DNA of 64,000 nt from Nocardioides renjunii (GTDB lineage Bacteria > Actinomycetota > Actinomycetes > Propionibacteriales > Nocardioidaceae): positions 1 through 64,000 of the forward strand of contig NZ_CP141058.1 in NCBI RefSeq assembly GCF_034661175.1. Direction: 5' to 3'. This document shows, piece by piece, positions 12,391 to 22,116 of this stretch. Numbering within the stretch: position 1 is the stretch's first letter; each line of letters begins with the position of its first letter. Below the pieces are notes generated by a model. It was not told the origin of the DNA, searched no databases, and saw only the letters and a list, made by a program, of their open reading frames with translations. Both the position numbers and the translations under genes were made by a program.

Positions 12391-13218
12391 ATGGACGACG
12401 CGGGGACGCCGGGCGAGAAGCGAATGCGCCTGCGGTACGCCGGGGCGTGCCGCGTCTGTGAGGTCGCGCTGCCCGCCAAGACCGAGGCGATCTACGAGCG
12501 GTCGACGAAGACCGTGCGCTGTCTGGGCCACGAGAAGTCGGGTGTCGATGTGGTGACAGTCGAAGCACCGATCAGCGCCGGCACTCCGGGTGGTTCTGCT
12601 CGTCGGGAGTTCGAGCGCCGTGAGCAGAACAGGGAACGACGGATCCGCGAGAAGCACCCGAGGTTGGGCGGGCTCATCCATGCCTTCAGCGACGAGCCGC
12701 AGTCGACGAAGGCCTGGGACTCCGGCGCGCTGGGCGAGGAGCGCCTCGGCAGCCGCCTCAACGAGCTCGCCTCCGACACCCTCCGAGTCCTGCACGACCG
12801 GACGATTCCTGGAACCAGGGCGAACATCGACCACCTTGCGGTCACCCCCACCGGGGTCTTCGTCATCGACGCGAAGAAGTACGCCGGCCGCCCGCACCTC
12901 AAGGTCGAGGGCGGGCTCCTCCGGCCGCGCGTCGAGAAGCTGATGGTCGGCAGCCGCAACTGCACGAAGCTCGTCGACGGGATGCTGAGGCAGATCGACG
13001 TCGTCCGCGGTATGCTCGGCGACGATGTCGCAGTACAAGGCGTGCTCTGCTTCGTCGAAGCTGACTGGCCACTGCTAGGGGGCTCGTTCACCACACGCGG
13101 CGTCGAGGTGATGTGGCCCAAGAAGCTGTACCCGTTGTTGCGGGCCGGCGATGCTGCGGACGTCGATGGCGTCGAGCCTGTGTACCGACGGCTGGCGTCC
13201 GCCCTGCCACCAGCCTGA
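12391..13218 (+). CDS. NERD-domain nuclease-related protein
   Basis: The first island gene encodes about 275 aa. The N-terminus has a possible zinc site (CRVC near residue 18 and CLGH about 30 residues on). The C-terminal half is a NERD domain: GALGEERLGSRLNELA, then NIDHLAVTPTGVFVIDAKKYAG with the D...DAK pattern of the PD-(D/E)xK-like fold. NERD proteins are predicted DNA-processing enzymes with no single assigned role. ATG 12391 is used; ATG 12367 and TTG 12343 are also in frame and no strong ribosome site decides. It is separated from the next gene by about 110 nt and looks monocistronic. Confidence 0.75.
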   Translation: MDDAGTPGEKRMRLRYAGACRVCEVALPAKTEAIYERSTKTVRCLGHEKSGVDVVTVEAPISAGTPGGSARREFERREQNRERRIREKHPRLGGLIHAFSDEPQSTKAWDSGALGEERLGSRLNELASDTLRVLHDRTIPGTRANIDHLAVTPTGVFVIDAKKYAGRPHLKVEGGLLRPRVEKLMVGSRNCTKLVDGMLRQIDVVRGMLGDDVAVQGVLCFVEADWPLLGGSFTTRGVEVMWPKKLYPLLRAGDAADVDGVEPVYRRLASALPPA

Positions 13219-13329
13219 CCACGGTCCAGGCCCGCGAATACTACTTTCGTGAATCGTCCCCCAGGCGCGGTGCCAACGGCAGGATGTGCAATGCCTGCCG
13301 GCAAAGACGGCAGCCAGGACGGAGTTGGA

Positions 13330-14064
13330 ATGTCGATCGTGGCAAAGCCGCTGAATGCGACGCTCATCCATCACACAGGGACCTTCATCCGGTTCCGCAA
13401 GACCGACGCGGCGTCGCTACCTCCCGCAGAACGCAAGTGCGAGATCGAGCTCCCCGACGGTCGAGTGGTCGCTGGCAAGTTCGCCGGTAATCGGGACCTT
13501 TTCAATGTGAATGGTCCAGAACTCATTCGGTGGATCAAGTCATGGCTTCCAGACACCAAGAGCGCGCGCGTCGTTGTGCACCCGGTTGGGACTGCAGACA
13601 AGATTCGACTTGAACTACTCGGAGCATCTCCAGCCGCCCTGTCTTCGAAGGATAGAAGGTCACTTCTCGCCAGGGCTCCGAAGACCAAAGGGCTCGCCGG
13701 AGACCGAAAGCGTCAGGAGTTCAGTCGATGGGAGCGCGACCCGGCTCTCCGCCGATTCGTTCGGGGCGTTTGGGGTTCACGATGCCAGGTCGTCGGATGC
13801 AGCACGCAAGACGCCGTTTCGAAGACCGCCGCAAGCGACAGCCTCGTTGACGTACATCACCTGATGTCGGTCAGCCTCAGGGGCGACGACTCTCCAGCCA
13901 ATCTGGTTGTGCTGTGCATGATGCATCACGGGCTCATCCATCGATCTTCAGGCGTCACTACGACGGTGAATGTTGGCTCGGTCCGCATCGCTGCGGACGG
14001 TGTCAGGTTCGAGATGAAACGCGACCTCGAGACTCTCAACCGAGCCATGTCCTGGCGTCCCTGA
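13330..14064 (+). CDS. HNH endonuclease family protein
   Basis: The 244-aa product has an N-terminal region of about 120 residues with no recognised domain, perhaps a small beta-rich module (ATLIHHTGTFIRFRK). The C-terminal HNH-like nuclease has CQVVGC, DVHHLMSVSLRGDDSPANLVVLC and HHGLIH. This order of cysteine pair, catalytic His-His, Asn and final His fits a zinc-bound HNH fold. ATG 13330 is chosen because GGAG lies 6 nt upstream; an upstream start at 13249 lacks one. The gene may act as a stand-alone restriction-type nuclease; its target is unknown. Confidence 0.7.
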   Translation: MSIVAKPLNATLIHHTGTFIRFRKTDAASLPPAERKCEIELPDGRVVAGKFAGNRDLFNVNGPELIRWIKSWLPDTKSARVVVHPVGTADKIRLELLGASPAALSSKDRRSLLARAPKTKGLAGDRKRQEFSRWERDPALRRFVRGVWGSRCQVVGCSTQDAVSKTAASDSLVDVHHLMSVSLRGDDSPANLVVLCMMHHGLIHRSSGVTTTVNVGSVRIAADGVRFEMKRDLETLNRAMSWRP

Positions 14065-14154
14065 CGGACCCAGGATCTGTCGAAATAGCCACTCGCGGCC
14101 AGAGATTCGCCCAAATCGGCAGAGGTTGGCAAGTCTCGGCAGTAGCCTCGATCC

Positions 14155-14346
14155 GTGATCGAGCCCTGGGTGTCCGCCGACGACATCGCTGCGCACCTTG
14201 GCGTCACCAAGGACTCCGTCTACGCCTGGATCGCCAAGAAGGGTATGCCCGCACATCGGGTGGGGCGTCTTTGGAAGTTCAAGGTCTCTGAGGTCGACGA
14301 CTGGGTCCGCAACGACCGGGCCACGGACACCGCCGGGAGTGTCTGA
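14155..14346 (+). CDS. small HTH DNA-binding protein, first gene of the Mod/Res operon
   Basis: This 63-aa protein is essentially one excisionase/MerR-like winged helix: WVSADDIAAHLGVTKDSVYAWIAKKGMPAHRVGRLWKFKVSEVDDW. Its start is GTG 14155 and its stop lies 3 nt before the helicase start, so it heads a six-gene operon ending at 25188. Position suggests a regulator of the restriction cluster, comparable to controller proteins of R-M systems, rather than an excisionase, since no integrase is adjacent. That role is inferred. Confidence 0.8.
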   Translation: MIEPWVSADDIAAHLGVTKDSVYAWIAKKGMPAHRVGRLWKFKVSEVDDWVRNDRATDTAGSV

Positions 14347-14349
14347 GCC

Positions 14350-17300
14350 GTGGAGATCATCGACAACATCAACCGTTTGCTTGGGGATGATCTCAAGCAA
14401 ACGATAAGCCGCGGCTCCAAGGTCAGGGTCGCTGCTTCAACGTTCTCGATCTACGCGTTCGAGGCACTACGCAAGGAGCTGGAGGGCGTCGAGGCACTGG
14501 AGTTCATCTTCACGGCGCCGACTTTCGTCGCCGGCCAGGCCACTGACAAGGTCAAAAAGGAGCGCCGGGAGTTCTTCATCCCCCAGGCCAAGCGCGAGTC
14601 CAGCCTCTACGGTTCGGAGTTTGAGATCAGGCTCCGCAACAAACTGACACAGCGGGCGATCGCTCGCGAATGCGCTGACTGGATCAAGACCAAGGTCACA
14701 TTCAAGTCCAACACCACTGGTGCCCCCATGCAGCAGTTCGCCGTTGTCGACAACGAAGCGGCGTACACACCACTTCAGGGCTTCACCAGCACCGACCTCG
14801 GCTACGAGCGTGGCGACGCCGTCTCCAACCTCGTCAACAAGATCGACGAAGCCCCGCTCACCGCGGCCTACCTCCAGACCTTCGACGCCATCTGGAACAG
14901 CCCCCAGCAGGTCCAGGACGTCACCGAGTTGGTGCACGAGCACATCGCATCTGTCTACGCCGAGAACAGCCCCGAGCGGGTCTACTTCCTGGTGCTCTAC
15001 AACCTCTTTGCGGAGTTCCTCGAGGAGGTGAGCGAAGACGTCCTGCCAAACGACCTGACCGGCTACAAGGACACCGAGATCTGGAACCGGCTCTACAACT
15101 TCCAGAAGGACGCAGCTACGGGAATCATCAACAAGTTGGAGACCTACAACGGATGCATCCTCGCCGACAGCGTTGGCCTCGGAAAGACCTTCACAGCGCT
15201 GGCAGTGATCAAGTACTACGAGCTCCGCAACAAATCGGTCCTAGTGCTGGCGCCCAAGAAGCTCGAAGACAACTGGACGACCTACAACAGCAACCTGACG
15301 ACCAACATTCTCGGCAAGGACCGGCTCAACTACGACGTCCTTGCCCACACCGACCTCACTCGGACGAGCGGGTACGCCGGCCAGATCCGTCTCGACCGCC
15401 TCAACTGGGGCAACTACGACCTTGTCGTGATCGATGAGTCTCACAACTTCCGCAACGCCGACTACGCCGAAGAGAAGGAATCACGATACCAGCGGCTTAT
15501 GAGGCAGGTAATCCGACAGGGCGTGAAGACCAAAGTCCTGATGCTGTCGGCCACCCCGGTCAACAACCGATTCCTCGATCTCAAGAACCAGCTCGCGCTG
15601 GCGTATGAAGGCGAGTCGGAGAACCTCTCGTCCAAGCTCGACATCTCTACCACCGTCGAACAGGTCTTCCGTCAGGCGCAACTTGCCTTCAGCAAGTGGT
15701 CGACGCTGCCCCCGGAGGAGCGCACCGCCAACTCGATCCTGTCGATGCTGGAGTTCGACTTCTTCGAACTACTAGACGCGGTCACCATCGCCCGAAGCCG
15801 CAAGCACATCCAGGCGTTCTACGACACCGCTGAAATCGGCGTCTTCCCGAGTCGGCGGCCCCCACTGTCGCTTCGGGAGCCCCTCACAGATGTCGAGCAC
15901 GCCCCGACGTTCAATGAAATCTTCGAACAGCTCCAGGAGCTCACCCTCGCGATCTATGCCCCCCTGTCCTACGTGTTCCCGAGCAAGCTGCAGAAGTACG
16001 TCGACCTCTACAACGTCAGAGGCGGCACTGCCCGCGGCAACCTAGATCACGCTGGTCGTGAACGCGGCATCCAGAAGCTCATGACCGTCAACCTGCTCAA
16101 GCGGTTGGAAAGCTCGGTCGAAGCCTTCCGGATCACGCTCAACAAGGTTTACACCGCCGTCGACGCAGCCCTGGCCGTCATCGACGATCACGACATCGCC
16201 ATGGAAGACCTCGCGGCAGCCTTCGCCGACATCGGTGCCGAAGACGACGACTTCGAGGTCCCCGAATCCGGGAGCGTCGGCAGGAACTTCCAGGTAGAGC
16301 TGGCCGACATGGACACGGTGTCATGGCGACGAGACCTGTGGAACGACCGCGAGACCCTGAGCGAGCTCATCGACGAAATGGAGCGCATCACTCCAGACCA
16401 CGACTCCAAGCTCCAGCGCCTCATTCAGCACGTCGGAGACAAGGTCCAGCACCCGATCAACGACGGCAACAGGAAGGTCCTGATCTTCTCGGCTTTCGCC
16501 GACACGGCCAACTATCTCTACCGCGAACTGGCCCCGACTCTCTCGGAGGCAGGCCTGGAGCTGGGCGTCGTGACCGGCAGTTCGAACAGCACCTCGCTCG
16601 GCAAGGGCTTGGACTTCCAAGAAATCTTGACACTCTTCTCGCCACGGTCGAAGGACAAAGCGCTTGTGATGCCGGCGGAGAGCCGCGAGATCGACGTCCT
16701 CATCGGGACGGACTGCATCTCCGAGGGCCAGAACCTCCAGGACTGCGACTACGTGATCAACTACGACATCCACTGGAACCCGGTGCGGATCATCCAGCGG
16801 TTCGGCCGCATCGACCGCATTGGCTCCACGAACGCGACCATCCAGTTGGTCAATTTCTGGCCCGACATCTCGCTCGATGAGTACATCAACCTCAAGGAGC
16901 GCGTTGAGAACCGCATGGTGATCGCGGATCTCGCGGCGACCGCCGATGACAATGTGCTCACCCAGGAGGGCAGCGAGACCGCCTTTCGGCGCGAACAGCT
17001 CCGCAAGCTGCAAGAAGAAGTGATAGAGCTTGAAGACGTCCGGACGGGCGTCTCGATCACGGACCTCGGCCTCAACGAGTTCCGCATGGATCTCCTTGCG
17101 TACGTGAAAGAGTACGGCGATCTCGGATCCTCCCCAAAGGGCCTCCATGCGGCTGTCCCCGCCGACCTCACCAAAGGACTCAAGCCCGGAGTCATCTTCG
17201 CCCTTCGGAGCGTCGACGAAAACGTCGAAATCAACCGGCACAACCGACTGCACCCCTACTACCTCATCTACCTCGATGAGTCCGGCCATGTGATCACGGA

Positions 17301-17607
17301 CCACACGGAGGTCAAGCACCTCCTTGATCTCGTCCGTAACAGTTGCCACGGAGTGTCCGAGCCAGTGCCAGCGGCATACCACGTCTTCAACAAGGCAACC
17401 TCGGAAGGAGCCGACATGACGGCGTACTCCGACCTATTAACCCAGGCGATCCGGTCGCTGATCGATATCACCGAGGAGCGCGACATCGACAGCTTGTTCT
17501 CCGGGAGCAAGACCACGGCTCTGACGCAGACGTTTGCCGGCCTTGAGGACTTCGAGCTACTCGCGTTCATCGCCGTGGTCGATCCCGCCACCCGATTTAA
17601 TGGATGA
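14350..17607 (+). CDS. PLD-like / SNF2-type helicase
   Basis: A 1085-aa protein. The N-terminal 150 residues (VRVAASTFSIYAFEALRKEL) resemble the phospholipase D-like fold found ahead of helicases in defence loci, although a canonical HxK motif was not found. The SF2 core follows: Walker A ADSVGLGKT near residue 273, DEAH-type box VIDESHNFRN near 362, motif III LMLSATPVNNR, and C-terminal lobe FSAFADTANYL, GTDCISEGQNLQ and QRFGRIDRIGS near 710-825. This is an SNF2/RapA-like DNA translocase. It overlaps the DUF4391 gene by 8 nt. Its likely job is DNA translocation within the type III-like restriction cluster. Confidence 0.88.
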   Translation: MEIIDNINRLLGDDLKQTISRGSKVRVAASTFSIYAFEALRKELEGVEALEFIFTAPTFVAGQATDKVKKERREFFIPQAKRESSLYGSEFEIRLRNKLTQRAIARECADWIKTKVTFKSNTTGAPMQQFAVVDNEAAYTPLQGFTSTDLGYERGDAVSNLVNKIDEAPLTAAYLQTFDAIWNSPQQVQDVTELVHEHIASVYAENSPERVYFLVLYNLFAEFLEEVSEDVLPNDLTGYKDTEIWNRLYNFQKDAATGIINKLETYNGCILADSVGLGKTFTALAVIKYYELRNKSVLVLAPKKLEDNWTTYNSNLTTNILGKDRLNYDVLAHTDLTRTSGYAGQIRLDRLNWGNYDLVVIDESHNFRNADYAEEKESRYQRLMRQVIRQGVKTKVLMLSATPVNNRFLDLKNQLALAYEGESENLSSKLDISTTVEQVFRQAQLAFSKWSTLPPEERTANSILSMLEFDFFELLDAVTIARSRKHIQAFYDTAEIGVFPSRRPPLSLREPLTDVEHAPTFNEIFEQLQELTLAIYAPLSYVFPSKLQKYVDLYNVRGGTARGNLDHAGRERGIQKLMTVNLLKRLESSVEAFRITLNKVYTAVDAALAVIDDHDIAMEDLAAAFADIGAEDDDFEVPESGSVGRNFQVELADMDTVSWRRDLWNDRETLSELIDEMERITPDHDSKLQRLIQHVGDKVQHPINDGNRKVLIFSAFADTANYLYRELAPTLSEAGLELGVVTGSSNSTSLGKGLDFQEILTLFSPRSKDKALVMPAESREIDVLIGTDCISEGQNLQDCDYVINYDIHWNPVRIIQRFGRIDRIGSTNATIQLVNFWPDISLDEYINLKERVENRMVIADLAATADDNVLTQEGSETAFRREQLRKLQEEVIELEDVRTGVSITDLGLNEFRMDLLAYVKEYGDLGSSPKGLHAAVPADLTKGLKPGVIFALRSVDENVEINRHNRLHPYYLIYLDESGHVITDHTEVKHLLDLVRNSCHGVSEPVPAAYHVFNKATSEGADMTAYSDLLTQAIRSLIDITEERDIDSLFSGSKTTALTQTFAGLEDFELLAFIAVVDPATRFNG

Positions 17608-18271
17608 CGCCGGGCCGCTCTTCCGGTGGCCGTCCAAGGGTCGCGTGGGTCGCACCATCCCGAAGGAAAGGCTATACGCCGAAGCGCGCATCACCAGTCG
17701 GGTCAAGCAGCGATTCGTCGAAGACCTCCAACGCGTCACCTGGGCGTACAAAATCGGTGAACAGGCACTGCCACTCAAGCCATGCGACTCGATGACGGAG
17801 TTTCAGATCTTCGAGGTAGAGCTCAAGGCGGACGATGTGGCAGACCAGGTCCTGAAAACGATCGACGGAGCAGTCCCATCACCTGTGATCTTCGAACTAA
17901 TTCGGAACCGCGCCGGCCACGCCGAGATCCAGGTGGCCGCTGCACGCAAGGAGCTCGGCCAACGTGGGCCCAAGCTCAGCTCCTACTTCCGCAGCCACTG
18001 GGGACCTGGGGACGCCGTGCGTTCCGATCTACCAGCAGCGCTCGACCTCGGCGGGCTCTATGACGGAGTTCTGGCCGCCCTCTTGCCGCTCAGCGCACGT
18101 CCGGGTGAAGACCTGTCGGAGGCTATCGGCAGAATGACGCGGGTCGCCCAACTCGAGCGTGAGATCGGTGCACTCGAGCGCCGGCTCCGCAACGAGCGCC
18201 AGCTCAACCGCAAGGTCGCGCTCCGGCGCGCCCTCAAGACCAAGCAAGCAGAACTCGAGCAGCAGAGGTAA
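17600..18271 (+). CDS. DUF4391 domain protein
   Basis: A 223-aa protein starting at ATG 17600, inside the last codons of the helicase gene. It has an N-terminal segment MDDAGPLFRWP, a central block VTWAYKIGEQALPL and IFEVELKADDV, and a C-terminal coiled coil of about 50 residues rich in Arg, Leu and Glu (LEREIGALERRLRNER). DUF4391 has no assigned biochemical function. Its placement between a SNF2-type helicase and Mod genes suggests a structural or bridging subunit; that is inference from position and the coiled coil. Confidence 0.8.
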   Translation: MDDAGPLFRWPSKGRVGRTIPKERLYAEARITSRVKQRFVEDLQRVTWAYKIGEQALPLKPCDSMTEFQIFEVELKADDVADQVLKTIDGAVPSPVIFELIRNRAGHAEIQVAAARKELGQRGPKLSSYFRSHWGPGDAVRSDLPAALDLGGLYDGVLAALLPLSARPGEDLSEAIGRMTRVAQLEREIGALERRLRNERQLNRKVALRRALKTKQAELEQQR

Positions 18272-18274
18272 CTG

Positions 18275-20149
18275 GTGGAGAAGCTCCGCATGACGTCCCC
18301 CGATATGACCGCGGCCAATGTCGACAAGATCGCCCAGCTGTTCCCCACTGTGGTTACCGAGTCCCTGAACGGGCACGGCGCCCCCGTTCGCTCCGTCGAC
18401 TTCGACTTGCTGCGCCAAGAGCTCTCCGACCACGTTGTTGAGGGTCCGCAAGAGCGTTACCAATTGGACTGGCCCGGCAAGCGAGCGGCGGGCCTCGCAG
18501 CCAACGCCCCCATCGCCAAGACCCTCCGCCCGGTGCGGGAAGGCTCTGTCAAATTCGACACCACCCAAAACCTGTTCATCGAGGGCGACAACCTCGACGC
18601 CTTGAAACTGCTGCAGGAGTCTTACCTCGGCAAGGTCAAGCTGATCTACATCGACCCGCCCTACAACACTGGCAACGACTTCATCTACGACGACGACTTC
18701 GCCGAGTCGATCGCCGACTATGAACGACGTGCTGGCGAGCGCGACGCCGAGGGCCGACGCATGGTTGCCAACACCGAGGCCAACGGGCGCTTCCACTCAG
18801 ACTGGCTCTCGATGATGTACCCCCGCCTCAAGCTCGCGCGCAACCTGCTGCGCACCGACGGCGTGATCTTCATATCTATCGACGACCACGAAGTCGACAA
18901 CCTCCGCAAACTTTGCGATGAGGTCTTCGGAGCCCAGAACTTCGTTGCACAGATCATCTGGCAGAAGGTCTTTGCGCCAAAGAACTCCGCGCGGTGGTTC
19001 TCCGAAGACCATGACTACATCCTGGTGTACTCCCGCGACGCACAGTCCTGGACGCCCAACCTCCTCCCGCAGACCGAGGAGATGCTTGCCCGGTATAGGA
19101 ACCCCGACAATGACCCGCGCGGACCTTGGACTTCATCAGACATGGCCGCTCGCAACCGCTACGACGCGGGCCTCTATCCAGTCACGACGCCATCCGGGCG
19201 CGCAATCGAAGGTCCCCCACGCGGAAGCTACTGGCGCATCTCAGAAGCGAAGTTCAGGGAGTACGACGCGGACAAGCGCATTTGGTGGGGCGTAGATGGT
19301 TCGAACGTCCCTCGACTGAAGCGATTCCTCTCCGAGGTGCGGGCAGGCAAGACACCGCAGACCCTGTGGACCTACCAAGAGGTCGGACACACCCAGCACG
19401 CGAAGAAGACTCTGCTCAAGTACATCCCTTTCGAGCACACCGAGAACGTGCTCAACTCGGTCAAGCCAGTAGAACTGCTGCAGCGGATCCTGCAACTGGC
19501 CACTGCGCCGGAATCCGACGACATCGTGCTCGACTTTTTCTCGGGCTCCGGCACGACGGCCCACGCTGTGCTGAAGCAGAACGCAGAGGATGGCGGCCGC
19601 CGCCGATTCATCGGTGTCCAGGTCCACGAACCTCTGCGTATCCCAGAGCCCGGGTTCGACTCGATCCTTGGCATGAGCCTGACCCGGATCAAGAACGTTG
19701 CCGAGGAGCTGATTAATCAGCCCAGCCTCAGTGGCACGCCCGATACCGGCTTTCGGCTACTGCGAGTCGACACCACCAACATGGCGGACGTCCTGCGCAC
19801 CCCTGACCAGACGGATCAGGAGGCCCTCGCCGGGCTAGACGACAGCGTCAAACCCGGGCGGAGCAACGAGGACCTGCTCTTCCAAGTCCTACTCGATTGG
19901 GGACTTGAGTTGACGATGCCGATCTCCCTAGAGAGGCTCCATAGCCAAGAGGTGTTTACGGTCGAGGATGGCGCGCTAGTTGCCTGCTTCGACTCCTACG
20001 TCAGCCCTGACGTAGTGCGCACGATGGCCAAGCGTCAGCCGCTCCGGACTGTATTCAGGGACTCAGGCTTCGACTCGGATGCCGAGCGGATCAACGCCGA
20101 GCAGATCTTCCGGGAGCTCTCCCCCTCGACCGACGTGAAGGCGATCTGA
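18275..20149 (+). CDS. type III-like DNA methyltransferase Mod (copy 1)
   Basis: A 624-aa site-specific DNA methyltransferase. Catalytic motif IV DPPYNTGNDF is near residue 127 and the AdoMet-binding motif I DFFSGSGTTAHAV near 422, the beta-class order typical of type III Mod subunits. The product is probably N6-methyladenine. The C-terminal 150 residues (FRLLRVDTTNM, DSDAERINAEQIFRELSPSTDVK) are shared with the next gene. The start is GTG 18275, 3 nt after the DUF4391 stop, or ATG 18290. Recognition sequence cannot be read from sequence. Confidence 0.9.
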   Translation: MEKLRMTSPDMTAANVDKIAQLFPTVVTESLNGHGAPVRSVDFDLLRQELSDHVVEGPQERYQLDWPGKRAAGLAANAPIAKTLRPVREGSVKFDTTQNLFIEGDNLDALKLLQESYLGKVKLIYIDPPYNTGNDFIYDDDFAESIADYERRAGERDAEGRRMVANTEANGRFHSDWLSMMYPRLKLARNLLRTDGVIFISIDDHEVDNLRKLCDEVFGAQNFVAQIIWQKVFAPKNSARWFSEDHDYILVYSRDAQSWTPNLLPQTEEMLARYRNPDNDPRGPWTSSDMAARNRYDAGLYPVTTPSGRAIEGPPRGSYWRISEAKFREYDADKRIWWGVDGSNVPRLKRFLSEVRAGKTPQTLWTYQEVGHTQHAKKTLLKYIPFEHTENVLNSVKPVELLQRILQLATAPESDDIVLDFFSGSGTTAHAVLKQNAEDGGRRRFIGVQVHEPLRIPEPGFDSILGMSLTRIKNVAEELINQPSLSGTPDTGFRLLRVDTTNMADVLRTPDQTDQEALAGLDDSVKPGRSNEDLLFQVLLDWGLELTMPISLERLHSQEVFTVEDGALVACFDSYVSPDVVRTMAKRQPLRTVFRDSGFDSDAERINAEQIFRELSPSTDVKAI

Positions 20150-20150
20150 C

Positions 20151-22109
20151 ATGGAGCGACTGGATCTCACCTCGCACGACACGCTCGAGGAGAACCTCGT
20201 CTACCTGGCCGATCGTTTTCCACATGTGATCACCGAGTCCTTGGCGGCTGACGGCACGCTCGTCAGGTCCGTCGATTGGGATGCCCTCCGTCAAGAGTTC
20301 AGCGAACGGGTCGTTGAGGGTCCCGCCGAGCGATACCAGCTCACGTGGCCGGGCAAGCGTGACGCATTGCTGGCGGCAAACGCTGCAACAGCCCGGACGT
20401 TGCGGCCTCTGCGACAGGAGTCGGTGGACTTCGACGCGACACAGAACCTCTTTGTCGAGGGCGACAACCTTGAGGTCCTCAAGCTTCTCCAGGAACCGCT
20501 GCTCGGCAAGGTCAAGATGATCTACATCGACCCGCCGTACAACACGGGAAGCGACTTCGTATACGCCGATGACTTCGCCGACTCACGACGGGCCTACTTG
20601 CAGCGTTCCGGGCAGGTCGACGAGGCGGGCACTCACTTGGTGTCGACCTCGGAGACCGGCGGTAGATTCCATTCGGCGTGGTTGAGCATGATGTACCCGC
20701 GGCTGAAGGTCGCGCGCTCGCTCATGGCCGAGGATGGCGTCGGGTTCGTCAGCATCGACGGTAACGAGGTCGCGCAGCTCAAACTGTTACTCACCGAGAT
20801 CTTCGGGGCCGGCAACGTCGTCGCAACGATTGCCTGGGTGAGCAACCTCAAGGGACGTCAGATCTCCGACGGCGGTCCTGCGGGCACCCACGAGTACATC
20901 CTCTGCTTTGCCCGTAATGCCGAGGCCATCGGGCAGTTCCGGGGCTCCGGGGCCGGGTTCCGCAAACTCATGCCGGATGTCTACAAGGGTGCCGGCTATG
21001 CGCTCAAGCACGACGCCAAGGGACCGTACGTAACAAAGAACGAGCTCTACAACACCAACTCGAAGTTCAACGAGCGCACCGCCCCGACGATGATCTTCCG
21101 GATCCACTACAACCCAGACACCGCAGACGTGAAGGTCAGCGACATCGACGATCCCACGACGTTCGAAGGCTTCATGACTGCAATGCCTCACACCAACGCA
21201 AGACCGGGGCTGAACTGGCACGCGTGGCGCTGGAGTCGCGCCAAGATTCTGGCCGAGCCCGAGGACCTCGAGTTCGACACCAGCGGCGGCAAACTCCGGA
21301 TCCGCACCAAGATCCGCGACGTCGACGGAATGACGATGAAAGATGTCATCATCGGTCCGTCGACCGTTACGGGCCAGGCCGACTTGGAGGCACTCGGACT
21401 CGGTCGGCTCTTCGACACACCCAAGCCAGTCTCCCTACTGGAGACGCTTGTGTCGGTCGCGACAGAGCCGGACGATATCGTGCTGGACTTCTTCGCCGGC
21501 TCGGCAGCGGCTGCGGAAGCGGTCATGCGCCGCAACGCTGACGATGGAGGCAACCGTCGATTCGTCATGGTCCAACTGGATGAGCCATGCGCTCCCGGCA
21601 GTCCCGCAGCCGATGAGGGCTATACGACGATTGCGGCTATCGGTCGAGAGCGGGTTCGGCGAGCCGGAGTCGCGCTTGTGAAGTCGGGGTTCGCCGGAGA
21701 CACCGGGTTCCGTGCCCTAAGGCTGGACAGCAGTTCCCGCTCGGACGTCGAGCTCACGCCCGACGAGACCACCCAGGATGTCCTGCTCACGTTCGAAGCA
21801 ACGGTGAAGCCGGATCGTACCGAGGAGGATCTTCTCTTCGACGCACTGCTCGACCTTGGCCTGGACCCCGGCCTGCCCATCGAGCAACAGCAGGCTGCAA
21901 ATGGTGCGGTCATTTACAACGTCGATGACGGTGCGCTTCTGGCTTGCTTCTCCTCTGAGCTCGGCAGCGAACTACTCACGACAATCGGCAAGGCCGAACC
22001 GCTCCGCGCGATCGTCCGCGACTCGGCATTCGCCTCCGACTCCGAGCGGATCAACGCCGAGCAGCTCCTCAAGCAACTGAGCCCTAGCACGACCCTGGCG
22101 ACGGTGTAG
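20151..22109 (+). CDS. type III-like DNA methyltransferase Mod (copy 2)
   Basis: A 652-aa paralogue of the preceding Mod, starting 1 nt after its stop. Both share LTWPGKRDALLAANAATA-type and GDNLEVLKLLQEPLLGKVKMIYIDPPYNTG blocks and the C-terminal ERINAEQLLKQLSPST tail. Motif IV is intact near residue 126. Motif I reads DFFAGSAAAAEAV near 447, so the usual GT(T)-type residues are replaced by alanines; many Mods tolerate GSA(T)T here, so activity is plausible but unproven. The central region, where target recognition lies, diverges strongly from copy 1. The pair could specify two sequences or work as a heterodimer. Confidence 0.88.
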   Translation: MERLDLTSHDTLEENLVYLADRFPHVITESLAADGTLVRSVDWDALRQEFSERVVEGPAERYQLTWPGKRDALLAANAATARTLRPLRQESVDFDATQNLFVEGDNLEVLKLLQEPLLGKVKMIYIDPPYNTGSDFVYADDFADSRRAYLQRSGQVDEAGTHLVSTSETGGRFHSAWLSMMYPRLKVARSLMAEDGVGFVSIDGNEVAQLKLLLTEIFGAGNVVATIAWVSNLKGRQISDGGPAGTHEYILCFARNAEAIGQFRGSGAGFRKLMPDVYKGAGYALKHDAKGPYVTKNELYNTNSKFNERTAPTMIFRIHYNPDTADVKVSDIDDPTTFEGFMTAMPHTNARPGLNWHAWRWSRAKILAEPEDLEFDTSGGKLRIRTKIRDVDGMTMKDVIIGPSTVTGQADLEALGLGRLFDTPKPVSLLETLVSVATEPDDIVLDFFAGSAAAAEAVMRRNADDGGNRRFVMVQLDEPCAPGSPAADEGYTTIAAIGRERVRRAGVALVKSGFAGDTGFRALRLDSSSRSDVELTPDETTQDVLLTFEATVKPDRTEEDLLFDALLDLGLDPGLPIEQQQAANGAVIYNVDDGALLACFSSELGSELLTTIGKAEPLRAIVRDSAFASDSERINAEQLLKQLSPSTTLATV

Positions 22110-22116
22110 GTAGACA

